Below the pieces are notes generated by a model. The model did no database searches and was not told the DNA's origin. It saw only the letters and a list, made by a program, of their open reading frames with translations. Positions 1 through 11,970 of a stretch of DNA of 38,682 nt are shown here, piece by piece. This DNA is from Acidobacteriota bacterium (GTDB lineage Bacteria; Acidobacteriota; Vicinamibacteria; Vicinamibacterales; UBA2999): assembly GCA_003222635.1 (NCBI GenBank), contig QHWQ01000096.1:1-38682 (forward strand), written 5' to 3'. The position numbers were made by a program, and so were the translations under genes. The stretch's first letter is position 1. The number at the start of each line of letters is the position of its first letter.

Positions 1-358
1 ACGGCGGATCCAGCAGGATCAGATCGAACGCGGAAGCAGGCGCGTCGAGCGCGGCCACAAGATCCGCGCACTGAATAGTATAGCCTTGCTCGACGCCGCA
101 GGCCCTGAGGTTCTCCTCGATCAACGCCGCCGCGCGGCGATGGCTCTCGATGAAGGTGACGTGCGCGGCGCCGCGGCTCAACGCCTCGATGCCGATGGCG
201 CCCGTGCCCGCATAGCCATCGACCACACGCGCACCCTCGACGCGCGGCGCCAGGATGTTGAAGAGCGTCTCGCGCAGCTTGTCCGAGGTGGGGCGAAGGC
301 CCTCCCACGTCGGAGCGTTCAGGCGGCGTCCCTTGAACCGTCCGGCGATCACGCGCAC
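1..358 (-). CDS. rsmD: 16S rRNA (guanine-N2)-methyltransferase RsmD, partial
   Basis: Methylates G966 of 16S rRNA in the small subunit, using S-adenosylmethionine. The visible 119 codons begin with the family signature VRVIAGRFKGRRL. They then show RPTSDKLRETLFNIL, the SAM-binding loop VVDGYAGTGAIGIEALSRGA (about residues 42-61) and, at the window edge, LILLDPP, the start of the catalytic (N/D)PPY motif. The 3' part lies outside the window. The start is a GTG sharing one base with the recG TAG stop, which fits translational coupling with recG. A second GTG two codons on is possible, but the family normally begins M-R-V-I-A-G. The family identity is secure. Confidence 0.9.
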   Translation of the reverse strand, partial: MRVIAGRFKGRRLNAPTWEGLRPTSDKLRETLFNILAPRVEGARVVDGYAGTGAIGIEALSRGAAHVTFIESHRRAAALIEENLRACGVEQGYTIQCADLVAALDAPASAFDLILLDPP

Positions 359-2445
359 TACCCGACCTCAATCAACCCAAATTGATCCTGCCAGCGCTGC
401 TGCACGAACTGCAGGAGCTCGCCCGACAGGCCCCGTTCGTCGACGAGCGCGCGCGCCTCGCGATGCGCCGCTTCCATGATGTCGCGATCGCGCACGAGAT
501 CGCCGGTGCGCAGCGCCGGCAACCCTGACTGCCGCGTGCCGAAGAAGTCGCCCGGCCCGCGCAGCTCGAGGTCGCGCTCCGCGATCACGAATCCGTCGCT
601 CGTGTCGGCCATCGCCTTCAGCCGCTCGCGCGCATCATCGGTCCACGGCGCCTGATACAGCAGGATGCAGTGCGACTCCCACTCGCCGCGGCCGACGCGG
701 CCGCGCAGCTGGTGCAGCTGCGACAGCCCGAAGCGTTCCGCGTGCTCGACGACCATGATCGACGCGTTCGGCACATCCACGCCGACTTCCACGACGGTCG
801 TCGACACCAGGATGTGGATGTGTCCTGCCGAGAACGCGTGCATCACCTTGTCCTTCGCATCCTGCTTCATGCGTCCATGCAGCAGCGCGACGCGATACGC
901 GGGAAAGATCTCCGTCTGCAGGTGGTCGGCCATCTCCGTCGCCGACTTGAGATCGATCTTCTCGGAACCCTCGATGAGCGGATAGATGATGTACGCCTGA
1001 CGGCCCGCATCGAGCTGCGCGCGAATCAGCTGATAGATCTCGTCGCGGCGTGATTCGGGTTTCACCCACGTGCGCACCGGCTTGCGTCCGGGTGGCAGAT
1101 CCGGAATCTTCGAGACGTCGAGCTCGCTGTAGTCGGTGAGCGCGAGCGTCCGCGGGATCGGCGTCGCCGTCATCAGCAGCACGTCGGGCCGCAACCCTTT
1201 GGCACGAAGCGCCGCGCGCTGCGCGACGCCGAAGCGATGCTGCTCGTCGATGACGACGAGCCCCAGCTTGTGGAACTTGATCGATTCCTGCACCAGCGCG
1301 TGCGTGCCGACGATCAGGTTCGTCGTCCCGCGCTCGATGTGCGCGTGCAGCGTGTGTTTCTTCAGCCCCGGCGTGCTGCCGGTCAGCATGTCCACGCGGA
1401 AGCGCGACTGCGAAAGCAGCCGCGCGATGTTGCCGAAATGCTGCGCCGCGAGGATTTCCGTCGGCGCCATGAACGCCACCTGCAGGCCGTTCTCCATCGC
1501 GACGATCGCCGCCAGCAGCGCGACGATCGTCTTGCCGGCGCCGACATCGCCCTGCAGCAGACGATGCATCGGCTCCGGCCGCAGCATGTCCTCGACGATG
1601 TCCTTCAGCGACTGGCGTTGGCCCGGCGTCAGCTTGAACGGCAGGATCTTCGCGGCGGACGCGCGAATGCGATCGTCGACTTTCGGGACGTACGGCTTGA
1701 GCTCCATGCTCGTCGCATGGCGCCGCCACGCGTGGCCGATCTGAAAGAGGAAGAACTCCTCGAAGATCATCCGCCGCTGCGCGGGCGTGCGGAACGCATT
1801 CAGCTCCTCGACCTCCGCTTCGTTCGGCGGGAAGTGCGCCTCCTCGAGCGCGACGCGCCGCGGCACGAGCTGGAGGCGCGCGCGGATATCCGTCGGCAGC
1901 AGGTCAGCAATCTCCGACGGAAGTTGATCGAGCGCCTGCCGCACCATCCGCCGCTGCATGTTCGGCGTCACCGTGCCGGTCTTCTCGTAGAACGGGACGA
2001 TGCGCGCCGTCTTGACCGATTCGAGCTGGTCGGACATCAGCTCGTACTCGGGGTTCATGAAGTGCAGCCCCGTCGAGTCGAGCTTGACGTCGCCGAAGAT
2101 CACGACCGCGAGATGCGGCTTGAGGATGTCCTGCAGGTACGGCTGGTTCATCCACGTGCAGCGGATCGCGCCGCTGCTGTCGCCAATCACCGCGTGAAAG
2201 ATCTTGAAGCCGCGACGCCGCGTGATCGCCAGCTGCGAGCTCTTGATGTCGCCAAGCACCGCCGCACGCATCCCCGGCCGAAGGGAAACAATCGGCTGCA
2301 TGTGGCTGCGGTCTTCGTAGCGGAATGGAAGCCTGTAGAGCAGGTCCTCGACGGTCACGAGGCCCGCGCGTTTGAGGTCCGCGGCTTTTCGCGGACCTAC
2401 GCCCTTGAGGAACTGAAGCGGAGTTTCCAGCGTGTCACTGGACAA
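358..2445 (-). CDS. recG: ATP-dependent DNA helicase RecG
   Basis: Branch-migrating helicase that remodels stalled forks and Holliday junctions. The protein is 695 residues, the usual family length. An N-terminal helix-hairpin-helix-like stretch (TPLQFLKGVGPRKAADLKRAGL, residues 8-29) leads into the OB-fold wedge domain. The helicase motor follows: Walker A GDVGAGKT near residue 300, the DEQHRFG Walker B box, the MTATPIPRTLAL motif, and the C-terminal QLRGRVGRG motif. An in-frame TGA directly precedes the TTG at 2445, so TTG is the first possible start. It overlaps the end of the upstream secreted-protein gene by 11 bp, and rsmD follows with a one-base overlap, suggesting one leftward operon. 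Confidence 0.95.
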   Translation of the reverse strand: MSSDTLETPLQFLKGVGPRKAADLKRAGLVTVEDLLYRLPFRYEDRSHMQPIVSLRPGMRAAVLGDIKSSQLAITRRRGFKIFHAVIGDSSGAIRCTWMNQPYLQDILKPHLAVVIFGDVKLDSTGLHFMNPEYELMSDQLESVKTARIVPFYEKTGTVTPNMQRRMVRQALDQLPSEIADLLPTDIRARLQLVPRRVALEEAHFPPNEAEVEELNAFRTPAQRRMIFEEFFLFQIGHAWRRHATSMELKPYVPKVDDRIRASAAKILPFKLTPGQRQSLKDIVEDMLRPEPMHRLLQGDVGAGKTIVALLAAIVAMENGLQVAFMAPTEILAAQHFGNIARLLSQSRFRVDMLTGSTPGLKKHTLHAHIERGTTNLIVGTHALVQESIKFHKLGLVVIDEQHRFGVAQRAALRAKGLRPDVLLMTATPIPRTLALTDYSELDVSKIPDLPPGRKPVRTWVKPESRRDEIYQLIRAQLDAGRQAYIIYPLIEGSEKIDLKSATEMADHLQTEIFPAYRVALLHGRMKQDAKDKVMHAFSAGHIHILVSTTVVEVGVDVPNASIMVVEHAERFGLSQLHQLRGRVGRGEWESHCILLYQAPWTDDARERLKAMADTSDGFVIAERDLELRGPGDFFGTRQSGLPALRTGDLVRDRDIMEAAHREARALVDERGLSGELLQFVQQRWQDQFGLIEVG

Positions 2446-3025
2446 TCACAGCCTGTCCGGAGCCAACGTCGATCTGCCGAATCGAGGCCGGGAGCTCGAA
2501 CGGATCGTCAATCTTGACGCCCTGTGGATGGCTCGGCGTCTTCGAGTAATAGCTCACCACTTCCTGCAGGAAGGTCTTCGGCAGCGGCAGACCCGACACG
2601 TCAGCGCTTTCGAGCAGGAACGTGCCGACGCCGTCTTTGGTCCGCAGCGTGCCCGTAACGTTGACCGGCACCTTGCCGCCGACGAGATTCCAGATGTCGA
2701 GAGTGCCGCCGCTCTGCTTCTTCTTCGCGATGGCGTCGAGATCGACAATCGCCTGTCCGGCGAGCCGACCGTTGCCCACGAGCGTCACCTTCGGATCGCT
2801 GACGCCGGCCGGCAGCAGCGGCTTGGCGCTGTAGGCGAACCACGAGTTCAGCTCGGTCTCGCTGACCTGCGTCTTCTTCGTGCCCGCCTTCTGGACGCCG
2901 TCCCCCTGGACGACGATCTGCGCGACCTTGCGCGAGAACAGATCGGCCTGCTGCTTGGAAATCGCGGCCGCGTCGAGCGTGGCGATGGCGAGAATCACAC
3001 CGAAAGTCGCGGCGATTCGGGTCAT
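2435..3025 (-). CDS. Secreted protein of unknown function
   Basis: I do not recognise the family. The 196-residue product starts at the ATG at 3025, not at a further upstream start (3142), because an n-region plus hydrophobic stretch (MTRIAATFGVILAIATLDAAA) forms a convincing Sec signal peptide and GGAG lies about nine bases upstream. The longer frame would also run across the lexA promoter and ribosome-binding site. The mature part is mainly beta-like and ends with a motif-rich segment (PLPKTFLQEVVSYYS, then DDPFELPASIRQIDV). No catalytic motif or lipobox is visible. It precedes and overlaps recG and is divergent from lexA across about 100 bp. A periplasmic or envelope role is only an inference from the signal peptide. 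Confidence 0.75.
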   Translation of the reverse strand: MTRIAATFGVILAIATLDAAAISKQQADLFSRKVAQIVVQGDGVQKAGTKKTQVSETELNSWFAYSAKPLLPAGVSDPKVTLVGNGRLAGQAIVDLDAIAKKKQSGGTLDIWNLVGGKVPVNVTGTLRTKDGVGTFLLESADVSGLPLPKTFLQEVVSYYSKTPSHPQGVKIDDPFELPASIRQIDVGSGQAVIVQ

Positions 3026-3064
3026 GCGGCTAACTCCGGGCTGGCTTTTCGAGTGTAACATCCC

Positions 3065-3094
3065 TTGATTTTCGCCTTCTGTTCGCATTATAGT
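3065..3094 (+). promoter_or_regulatory. lexA promoter with possible LexA-binding direct repeat
   Basis: A TTGATT (3065-3070) and TATAGT (3089-3094) pair with 18 bp spacing forms a sigma-70-type promoter 32 bp before the lexA start. Between the boxes lies TTTC-N7-GTTC (3070-3084). This is a near match to the direct-repeat GTTC-N7-GTTC operator known for alphaproteobacterial LexA. Autoregulation through it is an inference. Confidence 0.5.
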
Positions 3095-3125
3095 CTCGCC
3101 ACCTCGACCGAACAGGAGGAGAAAA

Positions 3126-3731
3126 ATGCTCCCGCTCACCAAACGGCAGCGTGAAATCCTCGATTACCTCAGCGAGTTCATCCAGAACCACGGCTACGCG
3201 CCAAGCCTGGAGGAAATCGGCCGCCGCTTCAACCTGTCGTCGCTGGCAACGGTCCACAAGCATCTGTCGAACCTGCAGGAGAAAGGGTTCATTCGCCGCG
3301 CGTGGAACCGGAGTCGATCGGTCGAGCTCGTACCTGCGCGCGCGGGGGGCCGCGCCCTGGAGCTCCCACTGCTCGGCTTCGTCGCCGCGGGCCACCCGAT
3401 CGAAGCCGTCGCCGGCAGCGAGACGATCGCCGTCCCCGAGACGCTGGCCGGTAAGAGAGACTCCTACGTGCTGCGGGTCAAGGGCGATTCGATGATCGAC
3501 GAGCAGATCCGCGACGGCGACTTCGTCATCGTCGAGGACCGCAAGACCGCGGACAACGGCGAAATGGTCATCGCGCTGCTCGGCGGGACAGACGTGACGC
3601 TGAAGAAGTTCTATCGTGAGAACGGGCGCGTGCGCCTGCAGCCGGCCAATCCGGCGATGCAGCCGCTGATGGTCGATCCCGAGCAGGTGCAGGTCCAGGG
3701 CGTCGTCGTCGGGGTGATGCGGAAGTATTAG
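3126..3731 (+). CDS. lexA: SOS-response repressor LexA
   Basis: Transcriptional repressor of DNA-damage genes, inactivated by RecA-stimulated self-cleavage. The 201-residue protein has an N-terminal winged-helix DNA-binding domain (LTKRQREILDYLSEFI, then APSLEEIGRRFNLSSLATVHKHLSNLQEKGFI, residues 4-56). The S24 peptidase domain follows. The scissile Ala-Gly is visible at A88-G89 (LLGFVAAGHP), the catalytic serine at S122 (KGDSMID) and the catalytic lysine at K160 (TDVTLKKFY). All residues needed for autoproteolysis are present. A strong Shine-Dalgarno sequence (AGGAGGA) lies just before the ATG. It is divergent from the secreted-protein/recG/rsmD group, so the shared 100-bp gap could let LexA influence both sides. 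Confidence 0.96.
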   Translation: MLPLTKRQREILDYLSEFIQNHGYAPSLEEIGRRFNLSSLATVHKHLSNLQEKGFIRRAWNRSRSVELVPARAGGRALELPLLGFVAAGHPIEAVAGSETIAVPETLAGKRDSYVLRVKGDSMIDEQIRDGDFVIVEDRKTADNGEMVIALLGGTDVTLKKFYRENGRVRLQPANPAMQPLMVDPEQVQVQGVVVGVMRKY

Positions 3732-3783
3732 CTCGTTCGTCTAAACAATCCGGCCTCCGCGTTCGTATTCTATCTATAGGCCT

Positions 3784-3800
3784 GCGCCGCGGTGCGGCGC
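3784..3800 (+). promoter_or_regulatory. GC-rich hairpin in the leader of the RND operon
   Basis: Perfect 7-bp arms GCGCCGC and GCGGCGC with a GGT loop lie 40 bases before the efflux operon start and about 50 bases after the lexA stop. There is no T-run, so it does not look like a classical terminator. It could be a leader structure or weak pause site. Confidence 0.35.
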
Positions 3801-3840
3801 GATATAGCGCTTCATACATCCGTTCTTGAAGGGACTCGGC

Positions 3841-5033
3841 GTGCAGTACCGATGGGTAGGCATTTTTTGTCTTGTCGTTGCGGGTTGCAGCGGCGCCGCG
3901 GGCCAGGGGCGCCGCGACGCAGGCCGATCCCCCGCCATAGCTGTCTCAACCGCTCCCGTTCAGCGCATTTCCATCCAGCGGACCGTCGACCTGTCGGGCA
4001 CGCTGATTTCGCCTGACGAGGCCAAGGTCAGCGCGGAAGCGGCAGGCGTCGTTCAGAGCGTTTCCATCAAGCTCGGCGACGAAGTCGTCCGGGGGCAGGA
4101 GCTCGTGCGCCTGGCGCCGCGAGAGCTCGAGCTGGGACTCGAACGCGCGCAGAGCGCGCTGCGGCAAACCGAGGCACAGCTCGGCATGTCCGACGCGGAC
4201 AGCGAACCGCTGCCGGACGACCGCATCGCGGCCATCCGCACCGCCGCCGCCAATCTCGACGACGCTAGGACCCAGAACCAGCGCGCGGAGCAGCTCGCCG
4301 CGCGCGGCCTGCTTGCCGGCGCCGAGGTGGATGCGACACGAACGAAGCTGAAGGTCGCCGAGGCCGCCTACGAATCGGCGATCGAAACGGTCCGCAGTCT
4401 CAAGGCCAGCCTGCAGGATCGTCGTGCCGCGTATCAGCTCGCGCAAAAGAAGGTGAACGACGCCGTCATCCGCGCGCCTATCGCCGGCGCGGTGTCCGAG
4501 CGGCTGGTGCAGCCGGGCGAATTCATCAAGGAAGACACTCCCGTCGTCACGCTGGTGCAGATGGATCCGCTCAAGGTGAGCACGGCGGCCCAGGAGAAAT
4601 ACGCCGGCGTGATCACCGCGGGCCTGCCCATTCAGTTCACCGTCGAGTCGTACCCGAACGACGTCTTCCATAGGCGGATCGTCTCGGTCAGCCCCGCGGT
4701 CGATCAGTCGACCCGCACGTTCGCGGTCGAAGCGGAGCTTCCCAATCCGAACCACAAGCTGAAGCCGGGATTCTTCGCGAAGGGGGTCATCCTGACGCAC
4801 GTCGATGCGAACGTCATCGCCGCGCCCGAGGATGCCGTGTCAACGCTCGCCGGCGTGTCGACGGTGTTCATCGTCGACAACGGCAAGATCAAATCGCAGA
4901 ACGTCACGATTGGCGTGCATCAAGGCAGCCTCGTCGAAATCCTGGACGGCCTGCGCGGCGACGAAACGCTCGCGACGTCGAACCTCAATCAGCTGTCGGC
5001 CGGTGTCGCCGTGACCGCGCGGCGGAGCGCGCC

Positions 5034-5037
<4 letters not shown>
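3841..5037 (+). CDS. RND efflux periplasmic adaptor (membrane fusion) lipoprotein
   Basis: Links the inner-membrane RND pump to an outer-membrane channel. From the chosen GTG start the protein is 398 residues. It begins with a short positive n-region and a hydrophobic stretch ending in a lipobox (LVVAGC), predicting a lipid-anchored periplasmic protein. The order that follows is typical of the HlyD/AcrA family: a barrel-sandwich half (VSAEAAGVVQSVSIKLGDEVVRGQ), a long alpha-helical hairpin rich in A, E, Q and R, the second lipoyl half (VIRAPIAGAVSERLVQPGEFI), and beta-barrel and membrane-proximal domains. A TTG at 3826 is also in frame, but the GTG at 3841 has an AAGGGA site six bases upstream. 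The next gene overlaps by 4 bp (ATGA). No outer-membrane factor gene is nearby. Confidence 0.9.
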
Positions 5038-8147
<3,110 letters not shown>

Positions 8148-8439
8148 CTTCACCATCGTTCCCGATGACCAGCCCGGCGAGCCGCGCACCTACGCGAACT
8201 TCTGCTCCATCGCGCACACGCCGTTCGACTTCACGCTCACCTTCTGCGAAGTGATGCCGCTCTCGGAGAAGGAGCTGCGCGAGGCGGAGGCCGACCACGT
8301 CGTCCGCGCGCCGGTGCGCGCGCGCGTCGTCGTGCCCGTGCAGTTCGTGCCGAATCTCGTGGCGGCGCTGCAGGAGCACATGCGCGTCTTCTCGGAGTCG
8401 TATTCGAACGTCGGCTGGTCCAAGGGACCCGTGCACTGA

Positions 8440-9114
8440 GTGAAATCCGCGAAGACCACGCGGCGGATCATCGACACGCTGGCGCAGCAGCACCCGAACG
8501 CGGACACCGAGCTGAACTACCGCAACGCCTTCGAGCTGCTGGTGGCCACGATTCTCTCGGCGCAATCGACCGACGCGCGGGTGAACATCGTCACGCCCGC
8601 GCTGTTCGGCAAATACGCTGACGCGCGGGCGCTCTCCAAGGCCACCTCCGCGCAGCTCGAGCCGATCATCCTGTCGACGGGCTTCTTCCGTCAGAAGTCG
8701 AAATCGCTCATCGGCATGGCGCAGAAGCTCGTCGCCGAGCATGGCGGCGACGTGCCGGCCGACATGGAGAAGCTGACGACGCTCCCCGGCGTCGGGCGCA
8801 AGACCGCCAACGTCGTACTCGGGCATGCGCTCGGCGTGCCCGGCTTGCCGGTCGATCGCCACGTCCTGCGTGTGTCCAATCGCATCGGGATCGCGGAAGG
8901 CGACGACCCCGTCAACGTGGAACAGCAGCTCTGCAGCCGTCTGCCAAAGGAGCTGTGGACGCTCGCGTCGGACGTACAGATCCTTCACGGCAGACGCATC
9001 TGCAAGCCGAAGCCGCTGTGCGATCAGTGCTCCGTCCGGGACGACTGTGACTATTACCAGCACGTGGTGAAGAAGACGCGTGAACCGAAAAAGGTTCGAA
9101 CAGCTCGTCGCTGA
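8440..9114 (+). CDS. nth: Endonuclease III (DNA glycosylase/AP lyase)
   Basis: Removes oxidised pyrimidines and cleaves the abasic site in base-excision repair. The 224-residue product has the helix-hairpin-helix motif LPGVGRKTANVVLG with the catalytic lysine K121 and the catalytic aspartate D139 in the PVDRHVLRV motif. These match the classical Lys120/Asp138 pair. A C-terminal iron-sulphur cluster motif is present at C188, C194, C197 and C203. Its first spacing is C-X5-C instead of the C-X6-C of the E. coli enzyme, a minor variation. The start is GTG directly after the DUF3467 stop (TGAGTG). The 3' end overlaps the metallopeptidase gene by 35 bp. Confidence 0.95.
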   Translation: MKSAKTTRRIIDTLAQQHPNADTELNYRNAFELLVATILSAQSTDARVNIVTPALFGKYADARALSKATSAQLEPIILSTGFFRQKSKSLIGMAQKLVAEHGGDVPADMEKLTTLPGVGRKTANVVLGHALGVPGLPVDRHVLRVSNRIGIAEGDDPVNVEQQLCSRLPKELWTLASDVQILHGRRICKPKPLCDQCSVRDDCDYYQHVVKKTREPKKVRTARR

Positions 9115-9469
9115 AGCGATTGAACTCATCCCGGCGCGCTTCCGGCGCGAGATGCAGAACATCGCCGTGGTCGTCGAGGACGAACCGGGCGCGGAACTGC
9201 TCGAGGAAATGGAGATCGAGCCACCCGACTCGCTGTACGGCCTGTATCAGGGCACGCCGCTGCCGGAGCGGACGTGGGGCTACGGCAACACGCTGCCGGA
9301 TCGCGTCACACTGTTCAGGAACGTCATCGAAGAAGATTGCGAGACCGAAGACGATGTGCGCGACTGCATCGCGGAAACACTCATTCACGAGGTCGGGCAC
9401 TACTTCGGGCTCAGCGAGGGGGAGATCGAAGAGATCGAGGAGCGCTACTGGCGTGGCGAACGCTCGTAA
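9080..9469 (+). CDS. Zincin-type metallopeptidase family protein
   Basis: A 129-residue soluble protein that resembles the small bacterial minimal metallopeptidase-like family (PF06262 type). The zinc motif HEVGHYFGLSE (H103, E104, H107) is intact and followed by the acidic helix GEIEEIEERYW, typical for the family. Upstream lies a conserved segment with GLYQGTPLPER (about residues 54-64). No signal peptide is present, so a cytoplasmic location is expected. The substrate is unknown. The start is a GTG inside the end of nth, and the 3' end overlaps rsmA by 17 bp. It therefore sits inside a compact repair/ribosome-maturation operon. Confidence 0.85.
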   Translation: MNRKRFEQLVAEAIELIPARFRREMQNIAVVVEDEPGAELLEEMEIEPPDSLYGLYQGTPLPERTWGYGNTLPDRVTLFRNVIEEDCETEDDVRDCIAETLIHEVGHYFGLSEGEIEEIEERYWRGERS

Positions 9470-10244
9470 GCGATTCGGGCAGCACTTCCTCGAGGCCGCG
9501 TGGGTGGCGAAGCTCATCGGCGCGATTGCTCCGACACAGGATCAAACCTTCCTCGAGATCGGCCCTGGCCGAGGCGCGCTGACCCGCCCGCTCGCCGCGC
9601 GCGCCGGCCGCGTCGTGGCCATCGAGATCGATCGCGACCTCGCGGCGTTGCTCGAACGCGAGTCGATCCAGAACCTGCGCGTCCTGCAGTCGGACTTTCT
9701 CGACGTGGATCTTCGCGCGACGCTCGCCGACGAGCGGCGGCCGCTGCGCGTCGCCGGCAACCTCCCCTACAACGTGTCCTCGCCGATTCTGTTCAGGCTC
9801 CTTGGCGCCGCGGACGAGGGTCGGTTTTTCTCCGACGCGACGCTGATGCTGCAGAAGGAGGTGGCGGATCGCCTGGTGGCCAGGCCGGGGCGCAAGGAGT
9901 ACGGGGCGCTCGCCATCCAGGTCACGCTGCTCGCCGACGTCGATCACCTGCTGACGCTTCCGCCAGGCGCCTTCCGTCCGCCGCCGAAGGTCACCTCCGC
10001 CGTCGTTCGCCTCCGCTTTCGCCCGCCGGCCGTCGACGTCGGCGATCCGAAGGTCTTCGAGCGCATCGTCCGCGGGATGTTTCTCCAGCGCCGGAAGACG
10101 GTTGCCAACGCCCTGCGTCCCGTGGCCGACTCGCTCGGCCGCTCCTCCGGCGAACTCCTTGAGCGCGCGCAGGTTGATGGCACGCTGCGCCCTGAAGCGC
10201 TCACGGTCCACGACATCGCCCGGCTCTCGCGAGCTGTGCTATAG
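9453..10244 (+). CDS. rsmA: 16S rRNA dimethyladenosine transferase RsmA (KsgA)
   Basis: Dimethylates two adjacent adenosines (A1518/A1519 in E. coli numbering) near the 3' end of 16S rRNA during small-subunit assembly. The 263-residue protein starts with a GTG in the end of the metallopeptidase gene. The first residues ANARKRFGQHFL are the family hallmark, which rules out the much longer upstream frame. SAM-binding motif I FLEIGPGRG lies at residues 33-41, the acidic loop IEIDRDLAALLE follows, and the catalytic NLPY motif is at N103-Y106 (AGNLPYNVSSPILF). The C-terminal PPPKVTSAVVRL and the helical lid are complete. Overlaps with both nth-side neighbours suggest translational coupling. Confidence 0.95.
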   Translation: MANARKRFGQHFLEAAWVAKLIGAIAPTQDQTFLEIGPGRGALTRPLAARAGRVVAIEIDRDLAALLERESIQNLRVLQSDFLDVDLRATLADERRPLRVAGNLPYNVSSPILFRLLGAADEGRFFSDATLMLQKEVADRLVARPGRKEYGALAIQVTLLADVDHLLTLPPGAFRPPPKVTSAVVRLRFRPPAVDVGDPKVFERIVRGMFLQRRKTVANALRPVADSLGRSSGELLERAQVDGTLRPEALTVHDIARLSRAVL

Positions 10245-10350
10245 TTTTTCTCGCAAGTCGTTGAGCCTTCCCGGTTTTTAGGCCTTTCCCAGCGGCCTGA
10301 ACTGCGCGAGGACGGCTGCTCCGCCCGGAGCGCGTCCCGGCGAATCGTTA

Positions 10351-10376
10351 CGGTAGCGTCCGCGTTTAGGCGGACG
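10351..10376. repeat. REP-like palindrome, single right half
   Basis: CGGTAGC is followed by the hairpin GTCCGC-GTTTAG-GCGGAC (arms 10358-10375). It matches the right half of the paired element at 11971-12026. It lies in the 149-bp gap between rsmA and the ribonuclease J gene, 17 bases before that gene's start. The gap also has a small GCTCC/GGAGC stem at 10318-10331. Confidence 0.8.
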
Positions 10377-10393
10377 ACAAAGCTGGGCTCCGA

Positions 10394-11969
10394 ATGAATC
10401 AGTCCGTGCCGGACGTGTCTCCGGCCACGCTCGAGGTCGTCCCGCTGGGCGGCGTCGGCGAGTTCGGCATGAACATGATGGCCGTGTCGTGGGAGGACAC
10501 CACGATCCTCATCGACGCGGGCGTGATGTTTCCGGAACCCGATCAGCTCGGCGTCGATCTGATCATTCCGGACATGACGTATGTCGAGGCGCGCGGCGAC
10601 AAGGTCAAGGCGCTCGTGCTGACGCACGGCCACGAGGATCACATCGGCGCCGTGCCGCACGTGCTGCCGCTGTTCGACGGCCCGGTGTACGGCACCGCGA
10701 TGACGCTCGCGCTCATCGAGCCGAAGCTCCAGGAGCACGAGATCGACGCGAAGGACCGGCTGAAGCGCGTCAAGCCGCGCGACCGCGTCACCATCGGGCC
10801 GTTCACGATCGAGTTCGTGCGCGTCACGCACAGCATGCCCGACTGCGTGGCGCTGGTCATCACGACGCCGGTGGGCGTGATGATTCACACCGGTGACTTC
10901 AAGATCGATCAGACGCCGATCGACGGCGAGCACTTCGATCTGCACCGGTTCGCGGAGCTCGGCGCGCAGGGCGTGCTGGTGCTGTTCGCCGACAGCACGA
11001 ACATCGATCGCCGCGGCTTCACGGGTCCGGAAATCGAGGTCATCGACGCGTTCGAGGAACTGTTCACGAGCACGCAGGGGAAGCTGGTGGTCGCGACCTT
11101 CTCGTCGAGCATTTACCGGATGCAAGTACTCATCGACCTGGCGGTGCAGTTCGATCGAAAGGTGGCGTTTGTCGGGCGCAGCATCGTCGCAGGGCGAGCC
11201 GCAGGCGGCGCTGCCGCGCATCGCCGTTGACGACCACCGTTGGGTGAAGCTCGGGCCCGACGACACCGTGGTGCTGTCGGCGCGGGCGATCCCCGGCAAC
11301 GAGAAGAAGATCGCGCGCGTCATGAGCCACGTCGCCCGGCGCGGCGCGGATGTCGTCACCGACTCGATGAAGCACGTGCACGTGTCCGGCCATGGCAGCG
11401 CCGAGGAGTTGAAGCTGGTGCTCTCGCTCGTACGTCCGCGCTACTTCGTGCCCGTGCACGGTGAGTACCGGCAGCTCTCGCAGCACGCGCGAATTGCCAA
11501 GCGGGTGATGAGCGGCGCCGAGCACCGGCTGCAGGTGCTGCTCGCGGAGGACGGCGACATCATCCAGTTCGACGAGCGCGGCGCGCGCATCGCGGACAAG
11601 GCGCCCGCGGGCCGCGTGCTCATCGACGTGACGCGCGTCGGCGAAGTGGGTGACGAGGTGCTGCGCGACCGGCGTCACCTCGCGGGCGACGGCGTGGTCG
11701 TTGCCGTCGTCGCGATCAACCGCCAGTCAGGCACGCTGGCGGGCGATCCCGAGATGGTCGCGCGCGGGTTCGTCGTTGGTGAAGGTGAAGGGGAATCGCT
11801 CTTCAAGGATGCGGCCGGCGTGATCGCGGAGTGCATCCAGGCGTCGAGCGTCGAAGAGCGCGGAGACCAGGGACTGATGACCGAGAAGCTGCGCGTCGAG
11901 CTGCGGCGCTTTTTCAAGAAGCGGTCGGGACGACGGCCGCTCGTGCTGCCGGTATTGATGGAGATCTAG
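10394..11969 (+). pseudogene. rnj: Ribonuclease J, broken by internal deletion and frameshift
   Basis: RNase J is a metallo-beta-lactamase/beta-CASP enzyme that matures and degrades RNA. The first frame (10394 to about 11188) carries the zinc motif HGHEDH at residues 78-83, VTHSMPD, HTGDFKID and the beta-CASP ADSTN motif. It then reaches VAFVGRSIV, leaves frame and stops at 11230. The rest continues in another frame with QGEPQAALPRIA, ARAIPGNEKKI, SGHGSAEELKL and PVHGEYRQ and ends at 11969. The segment that normally links GRSM to TGSQGEP (about 40 residues in the family) is missing. The junction is near 11186-11190, and the lost length is not a multiple of three. As written no full enzyme is made. 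Either the gene is truly broken or the assembly lost about 120 bases. Confidence 0.88.
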
Positions 11970-11970
11970 G

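Noticed and set aside
1237-2517. A 426-residue plus-strand frame across recG
   Set aside because: It is antisense to clear RecG motifs and has an extreme Arg/Asp/Leu composition without any family signature.
3026-3142. N-terminal extension of the secreted protein into the lexA promoter
   Set aside because: The longer frame would cover the lexA promoter and ribosome-binding site and would put the signal peptide inside the protein.
3784-3800. Intrinsic terminator after lexA
   Set aside because: The stem is strong but no T-run follows it. I kept it only as a leader hairpin of low confidence.
9120-9452. Long N-terminal extension of RsmA
   Set aside because: This part of the frame is antilogous to the metallopeptidase gene and Arg/Ser-rich. 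The KRFGQHFL beginning marks the true N-terminus.
11100-11300. Programmed frameshifting in the ribonuclease J gene
   Set aside because: There is no slippery run with a following stem, and about 40 conserved residues are absent. Frameshifting alone could not restore the protein.
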